Shown here piece by piece: positions 18,287 to 28,604 of a DNA stretch of 64,000 bases; position 1 is the first letter of the stretch; each line of letters starts with the position of its first letter. This DNA comes from Advenella alkanexedens. Lineage in GTDB: Bacteria > Pseudomonadota > Gammaproteobacteria > Burkholderiales > Burkholderiaceae_B. Where the stretch lies: NCBI RefSeq assembly GCF_019132845.1, contig NZ_JAHSPR010000001.1, forward strand, positions 248,001-312,000, given 5' to 3'. The position numbers and the translations under genes were made by a program. Below the pieces are notes generated by a model. It was not told the origin of the DNA. It saw only the letters and a list, made by a program, of their open reading frames with translations, and did no database searches.

Positions 18287-19516
18287 CTAAGTACTTAATA
18301 CCTCATCAACTACTTCAATCCAGTGTCTGACCAGTTTGACACTGCCGCTTTGCAAATGGGACATGCAACCCATATTAGCGGTAATAATCATATTCACCTG
18401 CCCGGCGCTGTCTATCTCGGCCAGCTTGCGGTCACGCAATGGCAAGGCAATCTCAGGATGCAACAAAGAATAAGTGCCAGCGGCACCGCAACACAGATTG
18501 GACTCTCCGAAAGCCGTCAGTTTGAAACCCATTTCAGTCAGCATTTTTTCGGTAAGTGGCCGCAACCCCTGCCAGTGTTGCAAAGTACACGGAGGATGAA
18601 AAGCAACGGGATTAGGCAATTTATTGAGTAAGCGGTTAGCAAGCTCGGCCGCATGTGGCGCCAGAATCTCGGCCAGATCCTTGACATGATCAACCAGATA
18701 ATTGGCCTTTTCCAGATAGACAGGATCATGCCTCAAATGAAACGGATACTCTTTCACAAAAGCACCACAACCCGATGCATTCATGACAACAGCCTCGATT
18801 GTTCCAGCTTCCAACAAGGGGACCCAGGTATCCAGATTGTGTCGCATCTGCTGCAGTGAGGAATCGGTTTCACCCAAATGAAAATTAACCGCCCCGCAAC
18901 ACGTCCTGGCCGGCAATTCACAGGCGGAAATACCCACCGCATCCAGAACCCGAATGCTGGCAGCATCAATGGAAGGCATTAGGTCAGGCTGGACACAGCC
19001 CATGGGAAGCAAAACCTTGCGTGCATGCCTGCCTGCGGGACGCCGGCCTGCTTCACGGGCCTCTGGCAATTTGCCTGCCAGCCGCTCAGGCAGAACAGAG
19101 CGAAAACGACGCCCGACACGTACGGATAAGCCAAAAAGCGTTGAATTCAGTCCTTTGGCCAACACTTTGCGTTTGAGCTGATCCGCAAAACCACGCTTGA
19201 CTTTTTCATCCACCAGTTCACGGCCAATGTCCAGCAACTTGCCATACTCGACACCCGACGGACAGGTGGTTTCACAATTATGGCAAGTCAGGCAGCGGTC
19301 AAGATGGGTTTGCGAAACGGCGGTAGGTTCCTGCCCTTCAACCATTTCCTTGATCAGGTAAATCCGCCCCCTTGGGCTATCCAGCTCATCGCCCAGAATC
19401 TGGTAACTGGGACAGGTTGCCTGACAAAATCCGCAATGCACACACTTACGCAGGATTTCGTCAATGACCTTACCGTCAGGGCTATCCTTGGCCCATTGTG
19501 CTAAATTGGTTTGCAT
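18287..19516 (-). CDS. glcF: Glycolate oxidase iron-sulfur subunit GlcF
   Basis: A 409-residue Fe-S subunit of membrane-associated glycolate oxidase, which turns glycolate into glyoxylate. Two 4Fe-4S motifs are near the N-terminus: CVHCGFCQATCPSY and CLTCHNCETTCPSG. Two cysteine-rich CCG domains follow (RTCCGAVNFHLG; NLCCGAAGTYSLL). A basic linker (about residues 125-165) precedes the first CCG domain. It comes 9 bases after glcE and is the third gene of glcDEF. No glcG, glcB or glcC regulator is adjacent. Confidence 0.96.
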   Translation of the reverse strand: MQTNLAQWAKDSPDGKVIDEILRKCVHCGFCQATCPSYQILGDELDSPRGRIYLIKEMVEGQEPTAVSQTHLDRCLTCHNCETTCPSGVEYGKLLDIGRELVDEKVKRGFADQLKRKVLAKGLNSTLFGLSVRVGRRFRSVLPERLAGKLPEAREAGRRPAGRHARKVLLPMGCVQPDLMPSIDAASIRVLDAVGISACELPARTCCGAVNFHLGETDSSLQQMRHNLDTWVPLLEAGTIEAVVMNASGCGAFVKEYPFHLRHDPVYLEKANYLVDHVKDLAEILAPHAAELANRLLNKLPNPVAFHPPCTLQHWQGLRPLTEKMLTEMGFKLTAFGESNLCCGAAGTYSLLHPEIALPLRDRKLAEIDSAGQVNMIITANMGCMSHLQSGSVKLVRHWIEVVDEVLST

Positions 19517-19525
19517 GCGCTTGGC

Positions 19526-20629
19526 TCACAGGTTTTTAATTAAACGATCTGGGTTAAAGATGCCTCGAGGATCAAGAGCGGTTTTAAGGCGCCTGGTAAT
19601 ACCCTCGATATGGGTCCTGAACGGGTGAAAAACACCATCAGCAGGAATGGCATCGGGCCCGGGATAACGAAACAGGGTGGCATGTCCCCCCAATTGCTGG
19701 GCATTATGCCTGATATGCCTGATATCCTGAACCTGGCGTAACCAGCGTTGGCCACCCCCCCACTCCACAAGCGGGATGGATTCATTCATTTTGCCAGCCA
19801 AAGGAGGAACACAAACCCGCCAAATTGTGGTGTTATTGAAAAACGGATGTGACTGCTCACGTAATGAAAGCCAGAAAGCACGGGCGTCTTCATCGGCCAA
19901 CTCATCACCCGGCAATTGGGTTTTGGCCTGGGCAACAGCAACCCCGGAACCAGACAACCGCAGATACATATGTCCGTTTTTTCCATTCTCGGGCACCCAT
20001 GAGCTGGCACTGATACACAATGAACGGGCATGGACATGACGAAAAAGATCCATGGCCTGGTTAATCGTGCAAGCATGCCTGAGTGTTTTCTCATGTAACG
20101 GCTTGGGCAAGACCTTGAAAGATATTTCCATGAGTGGCCCAAATATGCCTAAAGAGCCCACCAACAGTCTTGACATATCATACCCCGCCACATTTTTCAT
20201 GACCTGTCCGCCAAAACGCAATAACCGCCCTTCGGCATTCAACATCCGGACGCCCAGTACAAAATCGGAAGTAGCACCTGCCGCCATCCGTCGGGGGCCG
20301 GCCAACCCGGTGGCAATGGCCCCCCCTATCGTTGCCTGCGGCCCAAAATGTGGAGGCTCCCAGGGCAGCATCTGGCTCTGCTCCTCGAGCAGTTTTTCAA
20401 TTTCATGCAAAGGTGTACCGCATGCGGCTGTCATGACCAACTCTGATGGCTCATATTCGATCACTCCTTTATAGGCCGTCACATCCAGCGAAATCACATT
20501 TTCCGTTGTAGTGGTCTCTGGATTTCCATAGAAACCCTTGCTCCCACCGCCTTTTACCAGCACGCGCTTGTGTGAGGCAGCGGCAGCAACCACCTGCTCA
20601 CTTAGTTCATTCAAAACAAATGACATCAC
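19526..20629 (-). CDS. glcE: Glycolate oxidase FAD-binding subunit GlcE
   Basis: A 367-residue FAD-binding (PCMH-type) subunit of glycolate oxidase. The FAD motif region reads RVLVKGGGSKGFYG and PPHFGPQATIGGAIATGLAGPRR, with MKNVAGYDMSRLLVGSLGIFGPL after it. It begins 1 base after the glcD stop, so translation is coupled; two adjacent ATGs (20629 and 20626) could both be used. The C-terminus (LDPRGIFNPDRL) matches the family. Confidence 0.96.
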   Translation of the reverse strand: MMSFVLNELSEQVVAAAASHKRVLVKGGGSKGFYGNPETTTTENVISLDVTAYKGVIEYEPSELVMTAACGTPLHEIEKLLEEQSQMLPWEPPHFGPQATIGGAIATGLAGPRRMAAGATSDFVLGVRMLNAEGRLLRFGGQVMKNVAGYDMSRLLVGSLGIFGPLMEISFKVLPKPLHEKTLRHACTINQAMDLFRHVHARSLCISASSWVPENGKNGHMYLRLSGSGVAVAQAKTQLPGDELADEDARAFWLSLREQSHPFFNNTTIWRVCVPPLAGKMNESIPLVEWGGGQRWLRQVQDIRHIRHNAQQLGGHATLFRYPGPDAIPADGVFHPFRTHIEGITRRLKTALDPRGIFNPDRLIKNL

Positions 20630-20630
20630 T

Positions 20631-22118
20631 CTAAAATCGCTCTAATTCAGGAAACTTGATTTGACCGGCATGAACATGCATTTTTCCATATTCGGCACAA
20701 CGGTTCAGGGTTGGGATCTGTTTGGTCGGATTCAGTAATTCTTCCGGATCAAAGGCGCATTTTATGGCCATAAAAGCATCCAGTTCATCACGGGTAAACT
20801 GGGAGCACATCTGGTTGATTTTCTCCAACCCGACACCATGTTCGCCCGTTACCGTACCACCCACCTTGATACACAACTCAAGAATCTCGGCACCAAAATC
20901 CTCGGCACGGCGAACCTCATCAGGATCATTCGCGTCAAACAGGATAAGTGGATGCAGGTTGCCATCACCGGCGTGAAACACATTGGCGCAACGCAAGCCG
21001 TATTTGCGTTCCATATCGGCCATTTGCGTTAATACGTTGGCGATTTGCTTGCGGGGAATCGTGCCATCCATACAATAATAGTCGGGAGAAACCCGTCCGG
21101 CAGCCGGAAAAGCATTTTTGCGACCAGCCCAAAATAGCAGGCGTTCCTGCTCATTGGCCGATACCTGCAAACGCACGGCCCCCGCCTTTTCAAAAACAGC
21201 CGTCATGCGCTGGATTTCATCTTCCACTTCCTGGGGCGCCCCATCTGATTCACACAAAAGAATGGCCTGGGCGTCCAGGTCATAACCCGCTTTCACAAAG
21301 GGCTCAACCATTTGCGTGGCCCGTTGATCCATCATTTCCAGGCCAGCCGGAATGATGCCTGCCGCAATAATGTCCCTGACCGCGTCACCGGCCGCCTTGA
21401 CCGAATCAAAGCTGGCCATAATCACCGTTGCCGCCTCGGGTTTGGGAATGAGTTTGACCGTTGCTTCGGTCACAATACCCAGCATGCCTTCTGAACCGAC
21501 AAAAACCGACAACAGATTCAAACCGGGAGAATCCGGAGCTGCAGAACCAAGCTCAACAATATCACCGTCTATGGTAATCATGCGAACCCGCATGACATTG
21601 TGCACGGTAAGCCCGTATTTTAGACAATGCACCCCCCCTGCATTTTCGGCAATATTGCCACCGATGGAACAGGCAATCTGACTGGAGGGATCGGGCGCAT
21701 AATACAACCCATATTGGGCAACGGCTTCTGAAATAGCCAGGTTCCGTACGCCTGGCTCTACCACGGCAATAGCGGCAACAGGGTCTATATGGCGAATTTT
21801 ATTCAGTTTTGACACACCCAGCAAAACACCTTGTGAATGCGGTGTTGCCCCACCCGACAAACCGGTTCCCGCTCCTCGGGGAACCACTGGCACGGCATGT
21901 TTCTTGCAGGTTTTCAGGACATGGATAATTTGTTCTTCGTTTTCGGGCAAAACGACAATGGCCGGCATTTCCTTGAACAGGGTCAGGCCATCACATTCGA
22001 AAGGTTTTTTCTCTTCATGACGGCTTAAAACACAATGCGATGGCACCCCCTTCTTGAGTTCGGCAATCAAAGCTGAAAAATCATTCAATCCTGTTACCGG
22101 TTGCCGTTGTGCCCTCAT
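20631..22118 (-). CDS. glcD: Glycolate oxidase subunit GlcD
   Basis: A 495-residue FAD-linked dehydrogenase subunit, the main catalytic part of glycolate oxidase. The PCMH FAD domain shows VVPRGAGTGLSGGATPHSQGVLL and SQIACSIGGNIAENAGGVHCLKYG; the C-terminal domain has the metal/substrate motifs HAGDGNLHPLILFD and GGTVTGEHGVGLEK. First gene of glcDEF. A D-lactate dehydrogenase is a related alternative, but the linked glcE and glcF settle the assignment. Confidence 0.96.
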   Translation of the reverse strand: MRAQRQPVTGLNDFSALIAELKKGVPSHCVLSRHEEKKPFECDGLTLFKEMPAIVVLPENEEQIIHVLKTCKKHAVPVVPRGAGTGLSGGATPHSQGVLLGVSKLNKIRHIDPVAAIAVVEPGVRNLAISEAVAQYGLYYAPDPSSQIACSIGGNIAENAGGVHCLKYGLTVHNVMRVRMITIDGDIVELGSAAPDSPGLNLLSVFVGSEGMLGIVTEATVKLIPKPEAATVIMASFDSVKAAGDAVRDIIAAGIIPAGLEMMDQRATQMVEPFVKAGYDLDAQAILLCESDGAPQEVEDEIQRMTAVFEKAGAVRLQVSANEQERLLFWAGRKNAFPAAGRVSPDYYCMDGTIPRKQIANVLTQMADMERKYGLRCANVFHAGDGNLHPLILFDANDPDEVRRAEDFGAEILELCIKVGGTVTGEHGVGLEKINQMCSQFTRDELDAFMAIKCAFDPEELLNPTKQIPTLNRCAEYGKMHVHAGQIKFPELERF

Positions 22119-22240
22119 GTCCCTGCCCCTTATTCCAGATCATTGTCTGCTTGTTATATTTCATTCAAGTATACCCATCTGCATAAGGGGATGACATACC
22201 GAAATAACCCTAATAGCCAGAAACCGGGATGCGGGATTTC

Positions 22241-22280
22241 AGACCAATACGGGCCAAAAGAATTTGGCCCGTATTGGTCT
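22241..22280. repeat. Perfect 18-base inverted repeat after aroG
   Basis: Arms 22241-22258 and 22263-22280 are exact complements over 18 bases around the loop AGAA, GC-rich in the middle (CGGGCC). It begins 14 bases beyond the aroG stop. Neither strand has a T run after it, so it is not a textbook terminator; it may stabilise the mRNA 3' end or terminate with help from another factor. Confidence 0.85.
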
Positions 22281-22293
22281 CATATTGCCGGCT

Positions 22294-23367
22294 TTAGTTT
22301 TCACTTTCCGCGGCAATGGCTCGACGCACCTTGACTGCCTGTGCCAAACGCTCCAGCACCTTGACTGAAGTGTCCCAGTCAATGCAGCCATCAGTAATGC
22401 TTTGTCCATACACCAGCTCCTGTCCTTCAACCAGATCCTGACGTCCGCCAACCAGATTACTTTCAATCATAACGCCAAAAATACGCTGGTCACCGGTTTC
22501 CATTTGCCGTGCAACATCATCCATGACCATAGGCTGGTTTTCCGGTTTTTTGTTACTGTTGGCATGGCTGGCATCAATCATGATTTTGGCTGACAAACCG
22601 GCCTTGGCCAACTGCTCCGAAGATTGATTGATACTTTGGGCATCATAGTTGGGGGCTTTGCCACCCCGTAAAATCAGGTGACAATCTTCATTGCCAAGCG
22701 TTGACACAATAGCGGAATGGCCGCCTTTGGTAACTGACAGAAAATGATGTGGCTGGGATGCCGCCTTGATGGCATCAATGGCGATCTTGATATTGCCATC
22801 GGTGCCGTTCTTGAAACCAACAGGACAGGAAAGACCGGAAGCCAACTCACGGTGCACCTGGCTTTCGGTAGTACGGGCACCAATAGCCCCCCATGAAACC
22901 AGGTCGGCAATGTATTGCGGTGTGATCATATCCAGAAACTCGCAACCGGCCGGCACACCTTCATCATTAACAGCCAGCAACAATTGACGGGCAAGACGCA
23001 GACCCTTGTTAATATTGAAACTGCCATCAAGCCCCGGGTCATTGATGAGACCTTTCCAACCTACGGTTGTACGCGGTTTCTCAAAGTAAACACGCATGAT
23101 GATTTCAAGCTCACCTTTAAAACGCTCCCGTTCCGCTTTCAGGCGTTTTACATACTCCAGTGCCGCCTTGGGGTCATGAATTGAACAGGGGCCAATCACC
23201 ACAACCATACGGTCATCTTCACCATGAATGATTTTATGGACGGCATCACGTGCCTCATGGACCACATTTGAAATTTTGGTGGTACACGGGAACTCGCGCA
23301 TCAGGTGGGATGGAGGACTTAATTCTTTAATTTCTCGAATGCGTAAATCATCTGTATTGTATGACAC
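22294..23367 (-). CDS. aroG: 3-deoxy-7-phosphoheptulonate (DAHP) synthase, class I
   Basis: A 357-residue cytoplasmic enzyme joining phosphoenolpyruvate and erythrose-4-phosphate, the first step of aromatic amino-acid synthesis. Class I AroF/G/H motifs are present: VVIGPCSIHDPKAALEYVKRL, RVYFEKPRTTVGWKGLINDP, GARTTESQVHRELASGL, IMIDASHANSNKKP. The start is GTG at 23367 with CTGGAG six bases upstream. Upstream lies a leader peptide rich in Phe and Tyr and then a terminator hairpin, so expression is probably controlled by attenuation. Which feedback inhibitor acts (Phe or Tyr) is not decided by the sequence; the leader hints at one or both. Confidence 0.95.
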   Translation of the reverse strand: MSYNTDDLRIREIKELSPPSHLMREFPCTTKISNVVHEARDAVHKIIHGEDDRMVVVIGPCSIHDPKAALEYVKRLKAERERFKGELEIIMRVYFEKPRTTVGWKGLINDPGLDGSFNINKGLRLARQLLLAVNDEGVPAGCEFLDMITPQYIADLVSWGAIGARTTESQVHRELASGLSCPVGFKNGTDGNIKIAIDAIKAASQPHHFLSVTKGGHSAIVSTLGNEDCHLILRGGKAPNYDAQSINQSSEQLAKAGLSAKIMIDASHANSNKKPENQPMVMDDVARQMETGDQRIFGVMIESNLVGGRQDLVEGQELVYGQSITDGCIDWDTSVKVLERLAQAVKVRRAIAAESEN

Positions 23368-23415
23368 GGTTAACTCCAGTTTTTTGAATGCTTGCGTTTA
23401 TGGCGTTATATATAC

Positions 23416-23446
23416 AAAAAGCCGCCAGGTTCTCTGGCGGCTTTTT
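23416..23446 (-). terminator. Attenuator terminator in the aroG leader
   Basis: On the minus strand a 13-base perfect hairpin (arms 23434-23446 and 23416-23428, 5-base loop) ends in five T's, about 50 bases before the aroG start and 17 bases after the leader-peptide stop. The upstream GGCGG inside the leader reading frame can pair with CCGCC of its first arm, a short candidate antiterminator. Confidence 0.8.
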
Positions 23447-23462
23447 GGGGATTTGGCTATTT

Positions 23463-23549
23463 TTACTGCGTAAGCTGTGTCCTTCTCTCCGCCCAAGGCT
23501 TTGAAAAACTAAAATAAAAGAAATAAAAAGACACAGACAAATGTTTCAT
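23463..23549 (-). CDS. Phe/Tyr-rich leader peptide of aroG
   Basis: A 28-codon reading frame upstream of aroG. ATG at 23549 has AGGA about 10 bases before it; the stop is TAA at 23463-23465. It opens MKHLSV, and residues 7-16 read SFYFFYFSFS: seven Phe or Tyr codons in eight positions (8-15), with a single Trp at 19. Such density is the signature of a ribosome-mediated attenuator: a ribosome stalled at those codons when Phe-tRNA or Tyr-tRNA is scarce would stop the downstream terminator hairpin forming. The E. coli pheA leader has the same opening MKH. No protein function is expected. Confidence 0.75.
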   Translation of the reverse strand: MKHLSVSFYFFYFSFSKPWAERRTQLTQ

Positions 23550-23654
23550 GATGTTTATATCCTAGCACAGCTTTTTTTAAAAATAAGCTGTTTTGCCGCA
23601 ATGCAATAAAAATAATCGAAAGATGTTCTTAATGCACCACAATCACATAAAAGC

Positions 23655-25109
23655 TCAGGCCGTACCGCCAACCGTCAGACCATCCATACGAATGGTGGGC
23701 ATACCGACACCGACCGGCACGCTTTGACCTTCCTTACCACAAGTGCCCACACCTGAATCAAGCGAAAGGTCATTACCAATCATGGATACCTTGTTCATGG
23801 CATCAGGCCCATTGCCAATTAAAGTAGCCCCTTTGACAGGATGGCTGATTTTGCCATTTTTGATCAAATAAGCCTCGGAGGTGGAGAAAACGAACTTCCC
23901 ACTGGTAATGTCCACCTGCCCACCACCAAAATTAACCGCATACAGGCCGTTTTTCACCGATGAAATAATTTCCTGCGGATCTTCCTTGCCTGCCAGCATG
24001 AAGGTATTGGTCATGCGTGGCATAGGCAAATGAGCGAATGACTCGCGGCGGCCGTTACCTGTCACCGGGGTTTTCATTAAACGGGCATTCAGGGAGTCCT
24101 GCATGTAACCGCGCAAAATGCCATCTTCAATCAACACGTTGCGCTGGGTGGGATTGCCTTCATCATCCACATTGAGCGAACCACGACGATCCTGGATGGT
24201 GCCGTCATCAATCACTGTTACCCCCTTGGAGGCCACCCGTTCGCCAATCCGGCCAGAAAACACGCTGGAGCCTTTGCGATTGAAGTCTCCTTCAAGGCCA
24301 TGCCCCACTGCTTCATGCAATAAAATACCCGGCCAGCCCGAGCCCAACACAACCGTCATCTCGCCAGCAGGTGCCGGACGGGCTTCAAGATTGGTCAGCG
24401 CCTCATGAACGGCCTTGTCGACATAAGACTGCATCAAATCGTCTGAAAAATAATTCAATCCCAAACGCCCACCACCACCGGCATGCCCCATTTCACGGCG
24501 ACCGTTGCGTTCTGCCAGGACCGTCAGGGACAGGCGTACCAAAGGACGCACATCAGCCACCAGACGCCCATCACTGCCGGCAATCAGCACGACATCGTAC
24601 TCTGCACCCAGTCCGGCCATGACCTGGATGACATGCGGATCTTTGGCACGGGCCATTTTTTCAATCCGCTCCAGCAGGCTGACCTTGTCGGTGGCCGACA
24701 GGCTGGCCAACGGATCAACCCCTTGGTACAAATCATGAGGACGGTTTTCACCCGCCAGTACCTTGGTTTTTCCTGCTCCCTGCCGTGCAATGGTTTTGAC
24801 GGTTTTGGCTGAAGACAGCAAGGTCTCGGGGGAAAGCACGTCGGAATACGCAAAAGCGGTTTTTTCTCCTGAAACGGCACGGACCCCCACGCCTTGTGAA
24901 ATGGAAAAACTGCCGGTTTTGACAATACTTTCCTCGAGGCTCCAGCTCTCGCTGCGCGTGTATTGGAAATACAGATCGGCATAATCAACCTTATGAGTGA
25001 AAATTTCACCCAAGGCACTGGCCAGATGCCCCTCATGAAGACCCCAGGGATCAAGCAAAAGTGATTTGGCGGTTGACAGGCTTAGCATATCGGAATCAAT
25101 TAGGTTCAT
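23655..25109 (-). CDS. tldD: Metalloprotease TldD
   Basis: A 484-residue subunit of the TldD/TldE zinc protease, which degrades unfolded peptides and matures microcin B17 and CcdA-type substrates in E. coli. The zinc motif is in [17 protein letters not shown] (HExxxH). Other family segments: [17 protein letters not shown] and [22 protein letters not shown] at the C-terminus. I chose the ATG at 25109 (MNLIDSDML), preceded by GAGAA; an upstream TTG at 25124 is possible. The start overlaps the end of the DUF4136 lipoprotein gene by 14 bases. Its partner TldE (PmbA) is not in the window. Confidence 0.95.
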   Translation of the reverse strand: MNLIDSDMLSLSTAKSLLLDPWGLHEGHLASALGEIFTHKVDYADLYFQYTRSESWSLEESIVKTGSFSISQGVGVRAVSGEKTAFAYSDVLSPETLLSSAKTVKTIARQGAGKTKVLAGENRPHDLYQGVDPLASLSATDKVSLLERIEKMARAKDPHVIQVMAGLGAEYDVVLIAGSDGRLVADVRPLVRLSLTVLAERNGRREMGHAGGGGRLGLNYFSDDLMQSYVDKAVHEALTNLEARPAPAGEMTVVLGSGWPGILLHEAVGHGLEGDFNRKGSSVFSGRIGERVASKGVTVIDDGTIQDRRGSLNVDDEGNPTQRNVLIEDGILRGYMQDSLNARLMKTPVTGNGRRESFAHLPMPRMTNTFMLAGKEDPQEIISSVKNGLYAVNFGGGQVDITSGKFVFSTSEAYLIKNGKISHPVKGATLIGNGPDAMNKVSMIGNDLSLDSGVGTCGKEGQSVPVGVGMPTIRMDGLTVGGTA

Positions 25110-25752
25110 TTTTCTCAATGTCAAAATTTATTTTACGCACCTGCCCGTTTTTGCCGGGAAACCCGTCAAAAACAGACGCGGTCAGAAAGGGCATTACCTG
25201 TGTCAGGCTGGCTTTATTGGAGTCGGCCAAGACAGTGGCCTGATAAACCTCAGTACCACTGTTGTTCAAGTCACGGATGGAAACGTGCAACTGGTATCGA
25301 TTATAACTGGCCTGCACATAACGGTACTGCGGCGCCATGGCAAAACCGATACCGCTATAAAAGGGCTGATGATACCCCCACCCCCAACCAAAATTAAACG
25401 TGGGATAGAAAAACGGATCATAAAACGGGTCGTTTTCCCGCACCATTTGCTGACGGTTTTGCACGCCATACTCAAAAGAAACCTCGAAACGGGCTTTTTG
25501 CTTGCCAACGGCCTCGACCAGTCCTGTCTTCCACATCTGATTGCGCAACAGATTTTCATAAGTGGACTGTTCAAGATTTTGCCCTGCCTGGGTATTGAAA
25601 CGGTAAAGCTGCCCTTGAGCATTGGCCGGCCACTGTTGGAAAGAAGTCATCTGGGTTGTGAATCGCTGGGTCGTTGAACACGCTGTCAACAACAGCACGA
25701 AAGCGGCAGTCAGAAAAATGCGCAGACTTGGCTTTGAAAAGACAGTATTCAT
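25096..25752 (-). CDS. DUF4136-type lipoprotein
   Basis: A 218-residue probable outer-membrane lipoprotein. The ATG at 25752 gives a signal peptide with lipobox LLTAC (Cys at about 25); earlier in-frame codons would add 22 residues in front and spoil the signal. The domain pattern is that of DUF4136: [45 protein letters not shown], and strands [28 protein letters not shown]. An aromatic/Gly stretch ([18 protein letters not shown]) lies in the middle. Its 3' end overlaps tldD, so both are in one transcript. Function unknown. Confidence 0.82.
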   Translation of the reverse strand: MNTVFSKPSLRIFLTAAFVLLLTACSTTQRFTTQMTSFQQWPANAQGQLYRFNTQAGQNLEQSTYENLLRNQMWKTGLVEAVGKQKARFEVSFEYGVQNRQQMVRENDPFYDPFFYPTFNFGWGWGYHQPFYSGIGFAMAPQYRYVQASYNRYQLHVSIRDLNNSGTEVYQATVLADSNKASLTQVMPFLTASVFDGFPGKNGQVRKINFDIEKNEPN

Positions 25753-25890
25753 GATACAGAGCTCTGGGGTTACGATTAATTCCCATTGACTGGGCATATG
25801 ATGCATTGTGACACACAAGCGATGATTATTATTTTAAAGCATTTAAAACATCTATAATTAGTCGCGTTAATGAGGATAATATTTATTGCC

Positions 25891-28584
25891 ATGCCGTCAA
25901 ATACACCCACCACCATACACCGTCACGACTATCGTGAATACCCTTTCAACATTACAACTGTTGCATTGCATTTCGATCTTCACGAAACAGCCACCCGCAT
26001 CACCAGCACCCTTGCAATCAACAGCAAAGAAAACAGGCCGGCCGACCTGGTCCTGGACGGGGAAGACATCCGTCTGATTTCCGTTTCGATTAACGGTAAA
26101 GCACTGGGTGAACACCAGTACTCACTGAACGAACAAACCCTGGTAATACCTGCCTTGCAGGGACAATTCGAACTCCGTATCGTGTCCGAGTGCAACCCGC
26201 AGGAAAACAGCACCCTGATGGGCCTGTATGTCTCGGGTAACAGTTTTTTCACCCAGTGTGAAGCAGAAGGTTTCCGGCGTATTACCTTTTTCCCGGACCG
26301 GCCCGATGTCATGAGCATCTACACCGTCACCATTTGTGCCGACAAGGCCCGTTACCCCTATCTGCTGTCCAATGGCAACCTGTGCGCCAGCACCGACCTG
26401 CCCGACGGACGCCACCAGGCCACCTGGGAAGACCCGTTTCGCAAACCCAGCTATCTGTTTGCCCTGGTTGCCGGCGACTTTGACATTCGTGAAAAGCACG
26501 CCACCACCCAAAGCGGCCGTGAAGTCCTGTTGCAGGTGTATAGCGACAAAGGCTCGGGACAGCAAACCGAATGGGCCCTTGAATCCCTTGAAAACGCCAT
26601 GAAGTGGGATGAAACGCGCTTTGGTCTTGAGCTGGACCTTGACCGCTTCATGATTGTGGCTGTGCGCGACTTCAATATGGGCGCCATGGAAAACAAAGGA
26701 CTGAATATTTTCAATGCCGCCTATGTCCTGGCCGACCCCGATACCGCCACCGATGCCAATTATGAAGGCATCGAGTCGGTCATTGGTCACGAATACTTTC
26801 ATAACTGGACCGGCAACCGCATTACTTGCCGCGACTGGTTCCAGCTCAGCCTGAAAGAAGGGCTCACGGTTTTCCGGGATCAGGAATTTTCCGCTGACAT
26901 GATGGCCAGAAACCTGGATGCCTCTGCAGCAGCCAGTGCCCGTGCCATCAAGCGTATTGACGATGTAACCCGTTTAAGAACCGCCCAGTTCCCTGAAGAC
27001 GCCGGCCCCATGGCTCACCCCATTCGCCCCGAAAGTTATCAGGAAATTGCCAACTTCTACACCGCTACCATTTACGAAAAAGGCGCGGAAGTCATTCGCA
27101 TGCAGCACACCCTGCTGGGAGAAGAAGGTTTTCGTGCCGGCATGGACGAATACTTCCGCCGTCATGACGGCCAGGCCGTCACCTGTGATGACTTCATCAA
27201 TGTCATGGAATCGGTTTATACCCAACGCAACCCGGGTAAAGACCTGGCCCTGTTCAGGAACTGGTATTCACAGGCCGGCACCCCCCGCGTAAAGGTTGAG
27301 CTCAACTATGACCAGGCGCAACAACGTTGTTCAATTACCCTGACACAAAGCTGCGTACCGGTTGGGGTTGAAAAACTGCAAAAGGGTTTTGTCAAACAAC
27401 CCTTCCACATTCCCTTTGCCATGGGCTTTATCAGCCAGTCGGGCCAACCGTTCACGCTGGAGTTTGAAGGGCAGCCGCAAACCACAGTCTTGCTTGAACT
27501 GAAAGAAGAAAGCCAGACCTGGCACTTTGACCGGATTCCCGAACGGCCAATTCCCTCATTACTGCGCGATTTTTCGGCGCCGGTCATTGTGGAATATCCC
27601 TGGAATCAAGAAGATCTGGCGATTTTATGCGCTCATGACAGCAATCCTTTCGCACGCTGGGAGGCCGTGCAGGCACTTAGCTCAAATGAGTTGCTGCGCA
27701 TTGCCGCCCGCCTGGCGCAGGACAAACAGCCGGAACTGGACCCCGCCCTGCTGCAAGTCTGGAAAACCAACCTGACTGACCCGAACCTGGATGCCGGTTA
27801 TCGCGCCTGGTTACTGACCCTGCCTTCGGAAAAAGTGCTTGCCGGGCGCATGACACCGATTGAACCCGTGGCCATTGCCAAGGCTCGCGATTTTGTCCGT
27901 GAGGAACTGGCCAATGGCCTGCTGGACTTGTGGCAGCAAACACTCAGCCAAAATGAAACTCCCGGCCCTTACAGCCCCGATGCCATCAGCGCAGGCCGTC
28001 GCAGCCTGAAAAACCTGGCGCTCGCCTATTTACTGTCTATCCAGAGCCCGCCAGCCATCCAGGCCGCCTTTGCGCAATACCAGAATGCCGGCAACATGAC
28101 TGACCGCATTGGCGCACTTTCCGCGCTGGTCAGCCATTATGAAGGCGATGAGCGTGATCAAGCCCTGGCCCAGTTTTATGAACAGTGGCAACACGACCCG
28201 CTGGTCGTCGACAAATGGTTCGCCCTGCAGGCCAATGCCCGCCACACCACCGCACAAACCATCCTGGGTCTGATGGCACACCCGGCGTTCAACCTGCGCA
28301 ATCCCAACCGTGCACGCTCCCTGATCTTCCAGTTTTGCATCAACAACACCGAAGGACTGCACAAGAGCGATGGTTCGGGCTATGCATTCTGGGCTGACCA
28401 GGTCATTGCCCTTGACAATATCAACCCTGAAATTGCCGCCCGTCTGGCCCGCGTCATGGACAACTGGTCCCGATATGCACCTGCCCTGAAAGACGGCATG
28501 CAGCAGGCCCTTAAACGTGTGGAAGCGCATCCCGGCCTGTCTAAAAACGTATTTGAAATCGTATCCAAAGCATTGAATATCTGA
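25891..28584 (+). CDS. pepN: Aminopeptidase N (PepN)
   Basis: An 897-residue M1-family zinc aminopeptidase that completes cytoplasmic protein breakdown. Motifs: substrate exopeptidase signature [12 protein letters not shown], zinc site [34 protein letters not shown] (HEYFH plus the distal Glu). The C-terminal helical domain runs to the end, and length agrees with E. coli PepN (~870). Start is uncertain: the ATG at 25891 ([17 protein letters not shown]) fits the family, while an in-frame ATG at 25870 would add seven hydrophobic residues. Divergent from the lipoprotein-tldD transcript. Confidence 0.95.
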   Translation: MPSNTPTTIHRHDYREYPFNITTVALHFDLHETATRITSTLAINSKENRPADLVLDGEDIRLISVSINGKALGEHQYSLNEQTLVIPALQGQFELRIVSECNPQENSTLMGLYVSGNSFFTQCEAEGFRRITFFPDRPDVMSIYTVTICADKARYPYLLSNGNLCASTDLPDGRHQATWEDPFRKPSYLFALVAGDFDIREKHATTQSGREVLLQVYSDKGSGQQTEWALESLENAMKWDETRFGLELDLDRFMIVAVRDFNMGAMENKGLNIFNAAYVLADPDTATDANYEGIESVIGHEYFHNWTGNRITCRDWFQLSLKEGLTVFRDQEFSADMMARNLDASAAASARAIKRIDDVTRLRTAQFPEDAGPMAHPIRPESYQEIANFYTATIYEKGAEVIRMQHTLLGEEGFRAGMDEYFRRHDGQAVTCDDFINVMESVYTQRNPGKDLALFRNWYSQAGTPRVKVELNYDQAQQRCSITLTQSCVPVGVEKLQKGFVKQPFHIPFAMGFISQSGQPFTLEFEGQPQTTVLLELKEESQTWHFDRIPERPIPSLLRDFSAPVIVEYPWNQEDLAILCAHDSNPFARWEAVQALSSNELLRIAARLAQDKQPELDPALLQVWKTNLTDPNLDAGYRAWLLTLPSEKVLAGRMTPIEPVAIAKARDFVREELANGLLDLWQQTLSQNETPGPYSPDAISAGRRSLKNLALAYLLSIQSPPAIQAAFAQYQNAGNMTDRIGALSALVSHYEGDERDQALAQFYEQWQHDPLVVDKWFALQANARHTTAQTILGLMAHPAFNLRNPNRARSLIFQFCINNTEGLHKSDGSGYAFWADQVIALDNINPEIAARLARVMDNWSRYAPALKDGMQQALKRVEAHPGLSKNVFEIVSKALNI

Positions 28585-28604
28585 AACCTGAGGAATCTGC
28601 AAGA

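Noticed and set aside
23416-23446. Treating the hairpin before aroG as the terminator of tldD
   Set aside because: tldD is transcribed leftward from 25109 and stops at 23655, about 105 bases before the leader ATG, so read-through could reach it, but the hairpin lies beyond a leader frame and directly in front of aroG; the attenuator reading explains more.
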